DNA of 64,000 bases from Neobacillus drentensis (GCF_021560175.1 NZ_CP091110.1:1602001-1666000); one strand, 5' to 3'; shown: positions 52,777-63,152, counted from the stretch's first letter. A program made the numbers and translations. Notes: a model not told the origin generated them from the letters alone.

Positions 52777-52924
52777 TTATATCACCCTCCCGAATTCGGT
52801 ATATCTATATTATATGAAACAATAACCCCTTAATTGTGTGATAATTGTTAAAACTGTTCAAAAAATTTTTAACTTCCTCATAAAGTTTTCACAATTACAC
52901 CATTTGTAAATAATGGTTTATAAA

Positions 52925-52940
52925 AGTGACTTCCGTCACT
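52925..52940. promoter_or_regulatory. Fnr-like palindrome upstream of the hemerythrin gene
   Basis: AGTGACTTCCGTCACT is a perfect 6+4+6 palindrome; it matches the Bacillus Fnr box TGTGA-N6-TCACA except at the outer two bases. It lies 62 bp upstream of the hemerythrin start codon. Confidence 0.55.
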
Positions 52941-53001
52941 ACATGGCTAATCGGAAATTTATATACTTAAGTCACAGAAATGATATAGAGGTGAATGGAA
53001 T

Positions 53002-53523
53002 ATGAATAGCTGCATGAGTGGTTTTGGCGGTATGGACCAAGGGGAGTTAAGTGAAGGGCTTGCCCGTTTAAAAGGTGAACATCCTGCCTTAAGAGCTCAA
53101 ATGGAAGGATTGTATCGTTTAACGCAAAAAATGGATCAAGAAATTAATGTGGAAGCAAATTTTAAAGAATTAATTATAAAGGTCAAAGAATTTAAAGGTG
53201 CCTTAGATCCGCATTCTGAGAGAGAAGAAGGTGTTCTATTTCCTATGATGGGCGTTTATATTGGTACCACTTCTGGGCCCATTGCTGTAATGGAATATGA
53301 ACATGATCAGGCAAAATCAAATATCGGTGCCTTCCTTCAAAAGGCGGAAGTTGGGGAATCGACTACTGAGGAAATGAAGAAGATAGCTGAACTAGTTCAA
53401 AATGCTTACTTTATTTTAACTGACCATTTTAACAAAGAGGAAAATGTGTTATTTCCAATGGCTGAAAGAATGCTGTCAGATGAAGAAAAAACGGAGTTAT
53501 TACGGAAGATACAAGAAATTTAA
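53002..53523 (+). CDS. Hemerythrin-domain protein
   Basis: 173 residues with the HHE-type iron ligands: His in GEHPALRAQ, DPHSEREEGVLFPMM, EYEHDQAK, and a second HxxxE unit in TDHFNKEENVLFPMAERM. A di-iron centre that binds O2 or NO is expected. The ATG follows AGAGGTGAATGGAAT. An Fnr-like palindrome upstream fits oxygen or nitric-oxide control. A strong terminator follows. Confidence 0.9.
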   Translation: MNSCMSGFGGMDQGELSEGLARLKGEHPALRAQMEGLYRLTQKMDQEINVEANFKELIIKVKEFKGALDPHSEREEGVLFPMMGVYIGTTSGPIAVMEYEHDQAKSNIGAFLQKAEVGESTTEEMKKIAELVQNAYFILTDHFNKEENVLFPMAERMLSDEEKTELLRKIQEI

Positions 53524-53526
53524 ACG

Positions 53527-53558
53527 AAAAAAGGATGGGCAGCGCTCATCCTTTTTTT
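53527..53558 (+). terminator. Terminator after the hemerythrin gene
   Basis: AAAAAAGGATGGGC pairs with GCTCATCCTTTTTT (one G-U), loop AGC, seven T. Confidence 0.88.
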
Positions 53559-53589
53559 CGTTTTTTGATCCATGTAATACTTAAGAAAA

Positions 53590-54825
53590 TTACCCTTGTT
53601 GATTCCATTCTGAGACTTTTTGATCACTCGGAAGCAAGAAGGCGATTAGACCAAGCAGCGGAAGGACACCGAGCCAAGTGATCATGGATTGCAGGCCAAT
53701 CCAGTCAGCAATCGACCCAAGACCAACAGAACCTATAGCTCCCATCCCGAACGCAAGGCCGACAGTTAACCCGGACATAGTACCAATCTTTCCTGGAACT
53801 AACTCCTGGGCATACACAACCGTAACCGAAAAACTAGTCATTAGAATAAACCCTGCAAGAATAAGAAAGATAAAGGCAACTGTTGGCGGTACATGCGGAA
53901 TAAGTATCGAAAAAGGAACAGTCGCTAACATTGAAAAGGAGATAATATTTTTCTTTCCAAATCGATCTGAGAGCGGTCCTCCAAAAAAAGTCCCAACCGC
54001 ACCTGCTACCAAGAACGCAAATAAAAATAGCTGAGATTCCTTTATAGATAATGCATATTCTTTAATAGCATAGAAGGTATAGAAGTTTGTCATCCCAGAC
54101 GTATACCAGGTTCTTGCAAAAATTAACAGTAAAATGAATGCGAGCGTGTTTTTAACTTCTTTCGACATTCCCTCGCTCACACTTGCCCTTGTTTCCTTTT
54201 TTACTACCCGAGGGGCAATTAGTAATCTTTGTTGATACCAATTTGCGATATATATGAGTAATATAACCGCTATTGCGGCAACAATGGTAAACCACGATGC
54301 GCCAATTTGCCCGAGTGGAACTAATATTAGAGCAGTAATAACAGGTGCCAATGCCTGCCCTGTATTGCCGCCTACTTGATAAATAGATTGTGCGAGCCCC
54401 CGTCTGCTCCCTGCGGCCATATAAGCCACTCGGGAACCTTCAGGATGGAATACGGCAGAGCCAAGTCCAATGAAAATAACGGATAGTACAATTAGTACAA
54501 AATTACTCGCAAATCCTAAGCCGAGAATTCCAAAAAGTGTAAAAGACAGACCGATGGGCAGGGCAAAGGGCATTGGCTTTTTGTCTGTAACAAAACCAAC
54601 GACCGGCTGCATAACGGATGAAACCATATTTAACGAAAAAGCTATGATACCTAACTGGGTAAAGCTTAAGCCCATTGATTTTTCTAATATGGGGAACATC
54701 GCAGGTACAACCGCTTGAATGGCATCATTCAATAAATGGCAGAGGCCGATAATAAGCAGAATTTTAAACATAGTTGATTCCGAGGCTTTCGAAGCCTTTG
54801 TTGATAAAGCAGCTGGTTGATTCAT
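53590..54825 (-). CDS. MFS transporter, fosmidomycin-resistance (Fsr) type
   Basis: 411 residues, about 12 hydrophobic helices, with GFVTDKKPMPFALPIGLSFT and IFIGLGSAVFHPEGSRVAYM, then SRRGLAQSIYQVGGNTGQAL, characteristic of the Fsr family of drug efflux pumps. Substrate not known. The ATG follows AAGAAGGGATAAT. Confidence 0.88.
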   Translation of the reverse strand: MNQPAALSTKASKASESTMFKILLIIGLCHLLNDAIQAVVPAMFPILEKSMGLSFTQLGIIAFSLNMVSSVMQPVVGFVTDKKPMPFALPIGLSFTLFGILGLGFASNFVLIVLSVIFIGLGSAVFHPEGSRVAYMAAGSRRGLAQSIYQVGGNTGQALAPVITALILVPLGQIGASWFTIVAAIAVILLIYIANWYQQRLLIAPRVVKKETRASVSEGMSKEVKNTLAFILLLIFARTWYTSGMTNFYTFYAIKEYALSIKESQLFLFAFLVAGAVGTFFGGPLSDRFGKKNIISFSMLATVPFSILIPHVPPTVAFIFLILAGFILMTSFSVTVVYAQELVPGKIGTMSGLTVGLAFGMGAIGSVGLGSIADWIGLQSMITWLGVLPLLGLIAFLLPSDQKVSEWNQQG

Positions 54826-54953
54826 ATTATCCCTTCTTTTTTGTATTGTTTTTCCTATCTTACTACTTATTTACTAAAATAAAAAACAATTATTTCTATT
54901 TTCGAAATTAAAAAATAATAATATAAAAAAAGAGATGGTTCAAAGGGGGATTT

Positions 54954-55946
54954 ATGGAAAAATCGGTTGAAGTTTTATTTACCCAGACTATTTTGGATAA
55001 TTTCTTAGGTTGTTTTCAATTGGAAGATAAGGTTAGAAAGTTGGGGGACTTTGAAAATTATGTATTTGAGGTTTATCAGGATGGAAAACCGCTGGTATTA
55101 AGGATTACACATAGTTCACATCGTAAACGAACAGAAATTGGGGCAGAACTCAATTGGATGGATTTCCTTTTTAAAAATGACGTAAATTGTCCAGGGGTCA
55201 TACCTTTGCCTACTGGAGATTTCATACAAACTGAAAAAGCGGCAGATGGGACTTCTTTTTATGCCTGTCTATTTTCAAAGGTCAGGGGAGAACCTGTAAA
55301 AATAAATTCTCACACCTTCAACGAGGAATTGTTTTATGCTTGGGGGAGAGAAATCGGTAAAATGCACCGGATCACAAAACAGTATCAACCACAAAAAGGT
55401 GAAAGCATACGTCCTTATTGGTACGAAGAGGAATTGCTCCGGGTTGAAGACTTTTTTTCACATGAACCTGAAATAATTGAAAATACACAGCAGCTAATTT
55501 TCGAGTTACGAGAGCTGCCGCAGAACCTAGATAATTTTGGTCTCATCCATTCGGATATCCATTCCGGGAACTTTTTCTACGATGGGAAAGAGGTCCATGT
55601 GTTTGACTTTGATGATTCTAGTTATCATTGGTTTGTATCTGACATAGCCATTCCGTTATATTATTCGATACTTTATGGATCCAGTAACGTAAAAGAGGGG
55701 GAAAGGAGAACATTTTCTAAGTTTTTCTTAAGTCATTTTACGAGGGGCTATGAAGTATATCATCCTCTTCCAGAGAACTGGAAAGAGCAGCTGTCACTTT
55801 TTCTAAGACTGAGGGACATAACGCTTTACTCTGTGTTTCATAAAAAAATTTCTCCACAGGACCGGAACGACCGGTTAAATCACTTATTGTTGGAATTAAG
55901 GAAGAGAATCATCCAAAAAGAGGCAATCGTCCAAAACCCCTTATAA
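54954..55946 (+). CDS. Phosphotransferase-family (APH/choline-kinase-like) protein
   Basis: 330 residues. The kinase catalytic segment is HSDIHSGNFFYDGKEVHVFD followed by FDDSSYHWFVSDIAIPLYY, with the Asp/Asn residues of the aminoglycoside phosphotransferase fold in place. The substrate may be a small molecule such as an amino alcohol or homoserine; aminoglycoside resistance cannot be claimed. The ATG follows AAAGGGGGATTT. Confidence 0.85.
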   Translation: MEKSVEVLFTQTILDNFLGCFQLEDKVRKLGDFENYVFEVYQDGKPLVLRITHSSHRKRTEIGAELNWMDFLFKNDVNCPGVIPLPTGDFIQTEKAADGTSFYACLFSKVRGEPVKINSHTFNEELFYAWGREIGKMHRITKQYQPQKGESIRPYWYEEELLRVEDFFSHEPEIIENTQQLIFELRELPQNLDNFGLIHSDIHSGNFFYDGKEVHVFDFDDSSYHWFVSDIAIPLYYSILYGSSNVKEGERRTFSKFFLSHFTRGYEVYHPLPENWKEQLSLFLRLRDITLYSVFHKKISPQDRNDRLNHLLLELRKRIIQKEAIVQNPL

Positions 55947-56061
55947 AATAAGGGGATTTGACAGACATTAAAAAATTTTTTATAATTAATTTTGAAATCA
56001 AGATAATTTTCTTAATTGAATCCTTCCAGATTTTATTAAAACTTAAAAGGATGAGTTTCTT

Positions 56062-56502
56062 ATGGACAATCAATCAGTAGAAAAATCATTAAAGTTATTT
56101 ATAGTCCTTTCTAGAGCATATAAAGCGATTAATGAACATGTAAATAAAGCTATTCAAACAAAAGGCTTAAATCCAACCGAATTTGCAGTGTTAGAGCTTC
56201 TATATCATAAAGGTGATCAGCCAATGCAGCAGATTGGCGGAAAAATTCTTCTGGCTAGCGGCAGTATTACCTATGTAGTCGACAAGCTCGAACAAAAGGG
56301 ACTACTCAGACGAATTGCCTGTCCGAATGACCGACGGGTCACATATGCCCAAATAACAGAACAAGGAAAAACATTTATAGAAGAAATTTTTCCTGAACAT
56401 GCCAAACAAATTGATACGCTGATGTCTAGTCTGTCCGATTCGGAAAAAACGTTAGCAATAGACTTACTGAAAAAATTAGGTATACCGGCAGGAAAATTTT
56501 AA
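56062..56502 (+). CDS. MarR-family transcriptional regulator (MhqR-like)
   Basis: 146 residues with a winged helix: NPTEFAVLELLYHKGDQPMQ, SGSITYVVDKLEQKGLLRR and the wing PNDRRVTYAQIT. It resembles the quinone/diamide-responsive MhqR group. No obvious operator palindrome was located. The ATG follows AAAAGGATGAGTTTC. Confidence 0.85.
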   Translation: MDNQSVEKSLKLFIVLSRAYKAINEHVNKAIQTKGLNPTEFAVLELLYHKGDQPMQQIGGKILLASGSITYVVDKLEQKGLLRRIACPNDRRVTYAQITEQGKTFIEEIFPEHAKQIDTLMSSLSDSEKTLAIDLLKKLGIPAGKF

Positions 56503-56528
56503 TACGGCCAATGGTCGTATTTTTTTTA
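56501..56528 (+). terminator. Terminator after the MarR gene
   Basis: AATACGGCCA/TGGTCGTATT with a very short loop, followed by eight T. Confidence 0.75.
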
Positions 56529-56591
56529 TTAAAGGAATACTATTAGAAAGTGTCGAATTGTTAGACTTGAAAAATGGAAAGGGGTTCTGAC

Positions 56592-58286
56592 ATGAGCTTT
56601 GAAAATTATACATATAAAAGGCCAAATCTCGATGAAGTTACAGCCAAGTTTGATGAAGTATTAGAGGGCTTTAAAAATGCGGACACAGTTGAGGCACAAA
56701 GCGGGTTTATGAACGAAATTAATCAACTTCGAAATGATCTTGGCACCATGTTTAATCTTTGTTATATTCGCCACTCTATTGATACCACTAATGAGTTTTA
56801 TAAGGAAGAACAAGATTATATGGATGAAATTCAGCCTGAAGTGGAGGGCTTGGTGACTAAGTATTACCAAGAATTAGTTGGCTCGAAGTTTCGCGCTGAG
56901 TTAGAAAAAAAGTGGGGAACGCAACTTTTTGCCTTAGCGGAGGGACAGTTAAAAACCTTTAAGCCTGAAATTGTTTCCTTACTACAAAAGGAAAACCGGC
57001 TGTCAACGGAATACACAAAACTGCTTGCCTCAGCTAAGATAAATTTTGAAGGGGAGGAAAGAACACTTGCCCAATTAGACCCCTTCACCGAATCTAGGGA
57101 TCGTGAGATGAGAAAAAGAGCAAGTGAAGCAAAATTTGGATTTTTTGCCGAACATGAAGAACAACTAGACCGAATTTATGATGATTTGGTCAAAGTAAGA
57201 ACAGAGATTGCCCAATTTTTAGGGTTTAAAAACTTTGTTGAACTTGCCTATTATCGTATGATGAGAACCGATTATGATGCAAAAATGGTAGAAAAATTTC
57301 GTAATCAGGTAAAGGACTTCATTGTTCCAATAGCTACAAGGTTAAAAGAACGACAGCAAGAAAGAATTGGTGTAAATCAATTGAAATACTATGATGAAGG
57401 TTTTAATTTTCAATCTGGAAATGCTGTTCCAAAGGGTAATCCCGAATGGATTATTGAATACGGTCAAAAAATGTACGAGGACCTTTCTAAAGAGACAGGC
57501 GTTTTCTTTAGCTATATGCAGGAAAATAATTTAATGGATCTTGTTGCTAAGAAAGGAAAAGCTGGTGGAGGCTATTGTACATTTATTGAGAATTATAAAG
57601 CTCCATTCATATTTTCAAATTTTAATGGAACATCTGGCGATATAGATGTCTTAACACATGAAGCTGGTCATGCCTTCCAAGTGTATTCCAGCCGTCATTT
57701 TGAAATTCCTGAATATTACTGGCCAACCTATGAATCCGCAGAAATCCATTCCATGAGTATGGAATTTTTCACATGGCCATGGATGGACTTATTCTTTAAA
57801 GAAGATACCGATAAATATAAGTTTACCCACTTAAGCAGCGCCTTGTTATTCCTTCCATACGGGGTTTCAGTAGATGAATTTCAGCACTGGGTTTATGAAA
57901 ATCCTTCTGCATCACCTGCAGAACGAAAACAGAAATGGCGGGAAATTGAGAAAAAGTATTTACCACATAAAGATTATGATGGGAATGTCTATTTAGAGAA
58001 CGGTGGCTTTTGGCAGCGTCAGGGTCATATTTATAATTCCCCTTTCTATTATATTGACTATACGCTTGCCCAAATTTGTGCTTTCCAATTCTGGAAGCGT
58101 TCGATCGAAAATAGCGAAGAGGCTTGGGCTGATTATGTTAAGCTCTGCAAGCTTGGCGGCAGTCTTTCTTTTACAAAACTTGTTAAGGCAGCTAACTTAA
58201 TTTCACCTTTTGAAGACGGCTGTGTGGAGTCGGTTGTAGGTGTGATTGAAGAATGGCTAAATTCTGTTGAGGATCAAAAACTATAA
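56592..58286 (+). CDS. M3-family oligoendopeptidase (PepF-like)
   Basis: 564 residues from the ATG after AAAGGGGTTCTGAC. The zinc motif HEAGH lies in TFI...VLTHEAGHAFQVYSSRHF, with downstream Glu in YESAEIHSMSMEFF. It is a cytoplasmic metallopeptidase that cuts short peptides. A Spo0A-box match TGTCGAA (56551-56557) lies 35 nt upstream. A strong bidirectional terminator follows. Confidence 0.93.
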   Translation: MSFENYTYKRPNLDEVTAKFDEVLEGFKNADTVEAQSGFMNEINQLRNDLGTMFNLCYIRHSIDTTNEFYKEEQDYMDEIQPEVEGLVTKYYQELVGSKFRAELEKKWGTQLFALAEGQLKTFKPEIVSLLQKENRLSTEYTKLLASAKINFEGEERTLAQLDPFTESRDREMRKRASEAKFGFFAEHEEQLDRIYDDLVKVRTEIAQFLGFKNFVELAYYRMMRTDYDAKMVEKFRNQVKDFIVPIATRLKERQQERIGVNQLKYYDEGFNFQSGNAVPKGNPEWIIEYGQKMYEDLSKETGVFFSYMQENNLMDLVAKKGKAGGGYCTFIENYKAPFIFSNFNGTSGDIDVLTHEAGHAFQVYSSRHFEIPEYYWPTYESAEIHSMSMEFFTWPWMDLFFKEDTDKYKFTHLSSALLFLPYGVSVDEFQHWVYENPSASPAERKQKWREIEKKYLPHKDYDGNVYLENGGFWQRQGHIYNSPFYYIDYTLAQICAFQFWKRSIENSEEAWADYVKLCKLGGSLSFTKLVKAANLISPFEDGCVESVVGVIEEWLNSVEDQKL

Positions 58287-58326
58287 AAAAAAGCGAAGCC
58301 GCTAAAATTGCGGCTTCGCTTTTTTT
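58285..58326. terminator. Bidirectional terminator between the M3 peptidase and clpE
   Basis: AAAAAAGCGAAGCCGC/GCGGCTTCGCTTTTTT with a 7-nt loop; 16 paired bases. Confidence 0.93.
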
Positions 58327-60484
58327 ACGATTGACATGAGACTGCTTCAGAAACGACCTTTAATTCCCCATTTTCTAGGACAGCGACTAATTTTTTGGCA
58401 TCAGGTTCTTCTAAAATAAAGTCAGCAATCTTATCCTCGAGCTGCTCTTGAATTACCCTGCGAAGTGGACGTGCGCCAAAAGCTGGGTGATAGCCTAGTT
58501 CAGCTAATTTTTCTTTTGTCTCTTTAGTAATACTGAATTCAATGTTTTGCTCAGTTAATGTTTTTTGTAAATCTTGTACCATTAATTCGACGATTGATAA
58601 GATATGCTCCTTATCAAGGGCATTAAATTCAATAATGCTGTCAAATCGGTTTAAGAATTCTGGCTTAAAGAAGCTGCCAAGGGAGTCAAGGATGCTTGCT
58701 TCCTCAATTGCATCACTAGCTCCAAACCCTACGTGAATGGTTTTGTGACTTACTCCTGCATTACTTGTCATAATAATGACTGTGTCTTTAAAGCTTACCA
58801 CTCTTCCCTGACTGTCTGTAAGACGTCCATCTTCAAGTATTTGCAGGAACATATGCTGAACATCTGGATGGGCCTTTTCAATTTCATCTAATAAAATAAT
58901 GCTATAAGGATTCCTGCGGACCTTCTCTGTTAGCTGTCCTGCCTCATCGTGGCCAATATAACCTGGAGGTGAACCGATTAATTTAGATACGCTGTGTTTT
59001 TCCATATATTCGCTCATATCGAGACGAACCATGGTATCCTTGCTGCCAAATAATTCTTCGGCAAGTGTTTTAGTTAGCTCAGTTTTACCAACCCCAGTCG
59101 GACCAACAAACAGGAACGATCCAATTGGACGATACTTCGATTTTAAGCCAGCACGGCTTCGTCTGATCGCCTTCGCTACTTTTTTAACCGCCTTTTCCTG
59201 ACCGATAACCTTTTTATTGAGATTAGCTTCTAATTCTCGCATTTTAAGCTGTTCATCTTGCTGTAGTTTGCCAACTGGAATTTTTGTTTTTTCTTCAATG
59301 ATTTCTTGAATATGAGAGACCGTTACAACAGGTCGGCTTCCAGTTGGGTCTGCATTTACTGTCTTTTCTAGTTTTGCTTCCTCATCACGGAGTACAGCTG
59401 CCTTCTCGTATTGTTCATTTTTGAGTGCTTCTTCTTTTTCGTGCGCAATCTCTTTTAAACGTTGTTCCACTTTTTCCGTGTTTTTGTCCTCTAAAGTAAG
59501 ATTTAATTTAGAGCCGGCTTCGTCTAGTAAATCAATGGCTTTATCCGGTAAGAAGCGGTCTTGGATATAACGTTGGGACAACTGTACACAAGCGTGAATG
59601 GCTTCCTCAGAATAAGTGACGTTGTGATAGTCTTCATATTTCTTTTGAATACCTTTTAAAATTTCAATTGCTGCTTCGGGTGTAGGCTCAAGAACATGAA
59701 TAGGCTGGAAGCGTCGTTCTAGGGCAGAGTCTTTTTCAATTTGTCGATATTCTTTCAACGTGGTAGCACCGACTACTTGTAACTCGCCTCTTGCAAGAGC
59801 TGGCTTTAAGATATTCCCTGCGTCCATGGAACCTTCAGCAGAACCGGCACCAACAAGTAGATGAATCTCATCAATGAAAAGAATGATATTTTTTCGATTC
59901 TGTAGTTCTGAGATTAACTGTTTCATTCTTTCTTCAAATTGACCACGGATACCGGTATTTGCAACAAGTGAAGCAACATCTAATAAGTAAATTTCTTTAT
60001 TGCGTAATTTACCAGGGACATCACCGCTTGCAATTTTCAATGCTAAACCTTCTGCAATTGCCGTTTTTCCGACACCTGGTTCACCAATTAAGACAGGATT
60101 ATTTTTATTTCTTCTATTTAGAATTTCAATTACCCGGTTAATTTCTTCATCACGACCAATGACTGGGTCAATTAAACCTGCCTTTGCCATTGTGCTAAGA
60201 TTTCTTCCAAACTGATCGATAAAACCGTTATGACTATTATGACTGTCCTCGTTTGGAGATGTCTGGTCCATCATTGCATCATTTTGTGGGAATCCTTTTG
60301 CAGTAAAAAAGTTATCAAATGGGAAGTTAGAAAATGAACTCATATTTGAACCAAATCCAGCTCCTAGGGATTGCTTTTCTTTGGCATAGCATTCGTGGCA
60401 GAGTTTCATTTCCTTACGTTGTCCATTGAAATTTAAGTTTAATTGTACATTGGCCTGATTTTGCTGGCATTGTTGACAAAGCAT
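58325..60484 (-). CDS. clpE: ATP-dependent Clp protease ATP-binding subunit ClpE
   Basis: 719 residues from the ATG 9 nt after AGGAGGT (a TTG two codons earlier is too close). An N-terminal zinc finger ([20 protein letters not shown]) marks ClpE. Two AAA modules follow, with Walker A motifs GEPGVGKTA and GPTGVGKTE, and a UVR-like middle region. It unfolds proteins for ClpP. Tandem CtsR operators at the promoter (see that entry) confirm heat-shock-type control. Confidence 0.95.
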   Translation of the reverse strand: MLCQQCQQNQANVQLNLNFNGQRKEMKLCHECYAKEKQSLGAGFGSNMSSFSNFPFDNFFTAKGFPQNDAMMDQTSPNEDSHNSHNGFIDQFGRNLSTMAKAGLIDPVIGRDEEINRVIEILNRRNKNNPVLIGEPGVGKTAIAEGLALKIASGDVPGKLRNKEIYLLDVASLVANTGIRGQFEERMKQLISELQNRKNIILFIDEIHLLVGAGSAEGSMDAGNILKPALARGELQVVGATTLKEYRQIEKDSALERRFQPIHVLEPTPEAAIEILKGIQKKYEDYHNVTYSEEAIHACVQLSQRYIQDRFLPDKAIDLLDEAGSKLNLTLEDKNTEKVEQRLKEIAHEKEEALKNEQYEKAAVLRDEEAKLEKTVNADPTGSRPVVTVSHIQEIIEEKTKIPVGKLQQDEQLKMRELEANLNKKVIGQEKAVKKVAKAIRRSRAGLKSKYRPIGSFLFVGPTGVGKTELTKTLAEELFGSKDTMVRLDMSEYMEKHSVSKLIGSPPGYIGHDEAGQLTEKVRRNPYSIILLDEIEKAHPDVQHMFLQILEDGRLTDSQGRVVSFKDTVIIMTSNAGVSHKTIHVGFGASDAIEEASILDSLGSFFKPEFLNRFDSIIEFNALDKEHILSIVELMVQDLQKTLTEQNIEFSITKETKEKLAELGYHPAFGARPLRRVIQEQLEDKIADFILEEPDAKKLVAVLENGELKVVSEAVSCQS

Positions 60485-60528
60485 AAGCAAATTACCTCCT
60501 AGTATATATAAATTATTTAAAGTTTGAC

Positions 60529-60584
60529 TTTGACTATATTTGACCTTATGAACATAGTATACTCTGACCTTTTTTGACTTTCAA
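60529..60584 (-). promoter_or_regulatory. clpE promoter with two CtsR operators
   Basis: Minus strand: -35 TTGAAA (60579-60584), 17 bp, -10 TATACT (60556-60561). GGTCAAA-TAT-AGTCAAA (60529-60545) is a perfect CtsR box. AGTCAAA-AAA-GGTCAGA (60563-60579) is a near match between the -35 and -10 boxes. Confidence 0.92.
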
Positions 60585-60700
60585 GTAGTTTGTTTATAGA
60601 AATGATTACCAAAGACAGCGTAAATCTCTTTCCTTAAACATGAAAAAGCTCGTCTTTGTTTGTCCCTTGTCTCATATATTGATGATAAGGGGGAGATGAG

Positions 60701-61747
60701 GTGAAGAAGAATTGGACTCAAGCTTTTCAAATTGCTGCAGTTTATGTGGGAACTGTAGTAGGGGCCGGATTTGCGACAGGAAAAGAAATTGTTGAGTTTT
60801 TTTCTCGATTTGGTTTCTTCGGTCTACTCAGTATAATCATGAGCGGATATCTTTTTATTGCTTTGGGTTCGAAGCTTATGAGGATGGCCGCCTATATAGA
60901 TGCAAAATCGTACCAAGAGTTTAATGCGTATTTATTTGGAAAATGGCCAAGCCGTATTATCAATGTTTTCATGCTCTTTATGTTACTTGGTGTTAGTGCT
61001 GTGATGCTTTCAGGCGCAGGGGCAGTGTTTGAGGAACAATTGGGTCTATCGAAGAACGTCGGTGTGTTTCTGACGATTATTCTTTCAATACTAGTGATGT
61101 TAGTAGGTACAAAAGGGCTATTTGCAGTTAATACGTTTGTAGTTCCTTTAATGATTAGTTTTAGTTTAATCCTGATGGTCTTTTCAATACAGTTACCGAA
61201 TTTTATGGATCAATTATTATTTATCCCTCATGCTGACGATGGCTGGAAAAGTGTAGTGGCTCCTTTTTCTTATGTTGCATTGAATCTTGGGCTTGCTCAG
61301 GCCGTCCTAGTACCAATTGCAACGGAGGTAAAAGAGGATTGGACGATTAAATGGGGGGGGATTCTTGGAGGTGCTGCGTTAACCTTAATTTTATGTGCGA
61401 GTCATTTTACTTTAATCATGCTGCCCGATCTAGACATGTACAATATTCCAATGGCGATTGTCATGAAAAAATTGGCACCATTCCTATATTGGATTTATGT
61501 TCTTGTGATTTATGGAGAAATTTTCACATCAGTAATTGGAAATGTCTTTGGGCTTGATCGTCAATTGAAGCAATATTTATCGATTCCTACTATTGTTTCC
61601 GTCGCGGCGATTTTTTTAGTTTCCTATCTGATAAGTCTTGTGAACTATGGTACGTTACTATCCTATTTATATCCGTTGTTTGGGTATATCTGCATGACCT
61701 TTTTTATATTACTGTGGATGAAGCCCTTTCACATCGATAAAAAATAA
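60701..61747 (+). CDS. YkvI-like membrane protein
   Basis: 348 residues with about ten transmembrane helices, opening VYVGTVVGAGFATGKEIVEF, the YkvI-family start, related to amino acid transporters. Substrate unknown. The start is GTG after AAGGGGGAGATGAG. A terminator hairpin follows. Confidence 0.8.
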   Translation: MKKNWTQAFQIAAVYVGTVVGAGFATGKEIVEFFSRFGFFGLLSIIMSGYLFIALGSKLMRMAAYIDAKSYQEFNAYLFGKWPSRIINVFMLFMLLGVSAVMLSGAGAVFEEQLGLSKNVGVFLTIILSILVMLVGTKGLFAVNTFVVPLMISFSLILMVFSIQLPNFMDQLLFIPHADDGWKSVVAPFSYVALNLGLAQAVLVPIATEVKEDWTIKWGGILGGAALTLILCASHFTLIMLPDLDMYNIPMAIVMKKLAPFLYWIYVLVIYGEIFTSVIGNVFGLDRQLKQYLSIPTIVSVAAIFLVSYLISLVNYGTLLSYLYPLFGYICMTFFILLWMKPFHIDKK

Positions 61748-61750
61748 ATA

Positions 61751-61775
61751 AACAGCTGTCACCGGACAGCTGTTC
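61751..61775. terminator. Terminator hairpin after the YkvI-like gene
   Basis: AACAGCTGTC/GACAGCTGTT, 10-bp perfect stem, 4-nt loop; only short T tracts, positioned between convergent genes. Confidence 0.75.
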
Positions 61776-62387
61776 TTATGTTAATGGCTTAATCATAAAA
61801 ATCATTATATCAAAAATGAGATGTGAGACAATAACAAGCGGCATGCTTCTTTTCCAATAATATAGTCCTCCCCAGGCAGTTCCTGACAGAAAGGCTACAA
61901 AAACCAATAAGAAAGAACCTGAATACATATGAACGGATGCGTAAAGAGCTGCACCAAGTAAAATGCTCCAAATAGGTTTGAAATACTTTAAAAGACTTTT
62001 TTGAATAAATCCGCGCCAGAAAAGTTCTTCTCCTGGTGCCGCAACTAATATAAGGGCAATATACTGCCAAAAAGCGTTCGGCGCATACCAACGGTACAAT
62101 TTCTTAATGGATTTTTCAAAAGGAAGATCCATTATTTGGATAGTTTTAAATCCAAACCAAAAAATAAAATATAATATGAAACCTGATAAAGCTCCGAAAA
62201 ATATATATTTGGCAAATGATGCCTCATCATCCACTTCTCCTTGGAACATGGCATAGGCAATGAGAATAAGGATTGATCCTGAAAAAATATACCAAAATAT
62301 TGTTTTATCATGGAATGAAAAATAGATAAGTGCATGTGCGATGATGAAACCAAGAATAAGTCGTATATCTAGGAAGCGCTTTTCCAT
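61776..62387 (-). CDS. CPBP-family intramembrane metalloprotease
   Basis: 203 residues from the ATG after AAAAAAGGAGCTAGTTAGG; a TTG nine codons upstream is less likely. Motifs EELFWRGFIQKSLL, ASVHMYSG and VSHLIFDI provide the Glu/His residues of the Abi/CaaX protease family. It has about six transmembrane helices. Target unknown. Confidence 0.88.
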   Translation of the reverse strand: MEKRFLDIRLILGFIIAHALIYFSFHDKTIFWYIFSGSILILIAYAMFQGEVDDEASFAKYIFFGALSGFILYFIFWFGFKTIQIMDLPFEKSIKKLYRWYAPNAFWQYIALILVAAPGEELFWRGFIQKSLLKYFKPIWSILLGAALYASVHMYSGSFLLVFVAFLSGTAWGGLYYWKRSMPLVIVSHLIFDIMIFMIKPLT

Positions 62388-62538
62388 CCTAACTAGCTCC
62401 TTTTTTACAATCAATAAAATTCATTTTAACAAAGATGTTTTTTAAAAGGAAATGATTTCTTTAAACATTTTATCCAATTTTGCTGATAAGAACGTATCCC
62501 CAGGTAAAAATAAAGAGGAAGGGAAAGGAGTGAGTTAG

Positions 62539-62658
62539 TTGAGTAAATCTAAAAGCCAACAAGAACGGGAATGGACAGTTCGGAAACAGGATCAGAATCC
62601 CCATGGCAAAGTGAAGTCTTTAAAGCAGATTTCTAAAGAAACAGATCAGGGAAGATAA
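62539..62658 (+). CDS. Small protein, DUF6254-like
   Basis: 39 residues: MSKSKSQQEREWTVRKQDQN, then PHGKVKSLKQISKETDQ. The pattern EWxVRKQDQNPHGKVKS is, from memory, a conserved tiny Bacillus family (DUF6254). The start is TTG after AAAGGAGTGAGTTA. Confidence 0.7.
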   Translation: MSKSKSQQEREWTVRKQDQNPHGKVKSLKQISKETDQGR

Positions 62659-62665
62659 ATAAAAA

Positions 62666-62726
62666 ATCTCGCCATTGGCGAGATATCTCTTGTCACAATA
62701 GAAATGGCAGTCAATCTCTGCCATTT
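62666..62726. terminator. Two hairpins between convergent small genes
   Basis: ATCTCGCC/GGCGAGAT (62666-62684) and AAATGGCAG/CTGCCATTT (62703-62726) lie back to back; the first serves the plus-strand gene, the second the minus-strand one. Confidence 0.7.
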
Positions 62727-62741
62727 CTACCAATCTATTAC

Positions 62742-62930
62742 TTAATAAGCGCTTTCTTTTATCACTTTATAGTTTTTATGATTTACCACTGTACGCTGAT
62801 CCAATTCGAGGTCACGATAATTATCCATAAGTGTTAGGTCGACTATAACAGAGTTTTCATTTACCTTTTCCACTATCCCTTTCAGGCCACCGCGAAATTC
62901 AATGATATTTCCTACTTCTGCTTTTTTCAT
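62742..62930 (-). CDS. YkvS-like DUF2187 protein
   Basis: 62 residues: EVGNIIEFRGGLKGIVEKVN, then DLELDQRTVVNHKNYKVI, the DUF2187 pattern, probably a small beta-barrel. The function is unknown. The ATG follows AAAGGAGAGAGACTA. Confidence 0.8.
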   Translation of the reverse strand: MKKAEVGNIIEFRGGLKGIVEKVNENSVIVDLTLMDNYRDLELDQRTVVNHKNYKVIKESAY

Positions 62931-63079
62931 TAGTCTCTCTCCTTTGCTCTTAAAAACTATTAATGAATGTTTATATAACAGTTTGCACTAACTTTTTCAT
63001 TTCGTAAAGGCTTTTATTTGTAAATTATGTTAATTATTTTGAATTAGTATAGTTTATGAAGTTTCGGTAAAAAAAGAAT

Positions 63080-63093
63080 CGGAAACGCTTACA
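63080..63093 (+). promoter_or_regulatory. cre-like site upstream of the 63153-glpK run
   Basis: CGGAAACGCTTACA matches 12 of 14 bases of the cre consensus. glpK is CcpA-controlled in B. subtilis, which supports relevance. Confidence 0.4.
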
Positions 63094-63152
63094 AAATCTG
63101 GGTAGAGAATAAGTCTTATTTCCATTAAAATAAAGGGTGAAGGTGGTGCATT

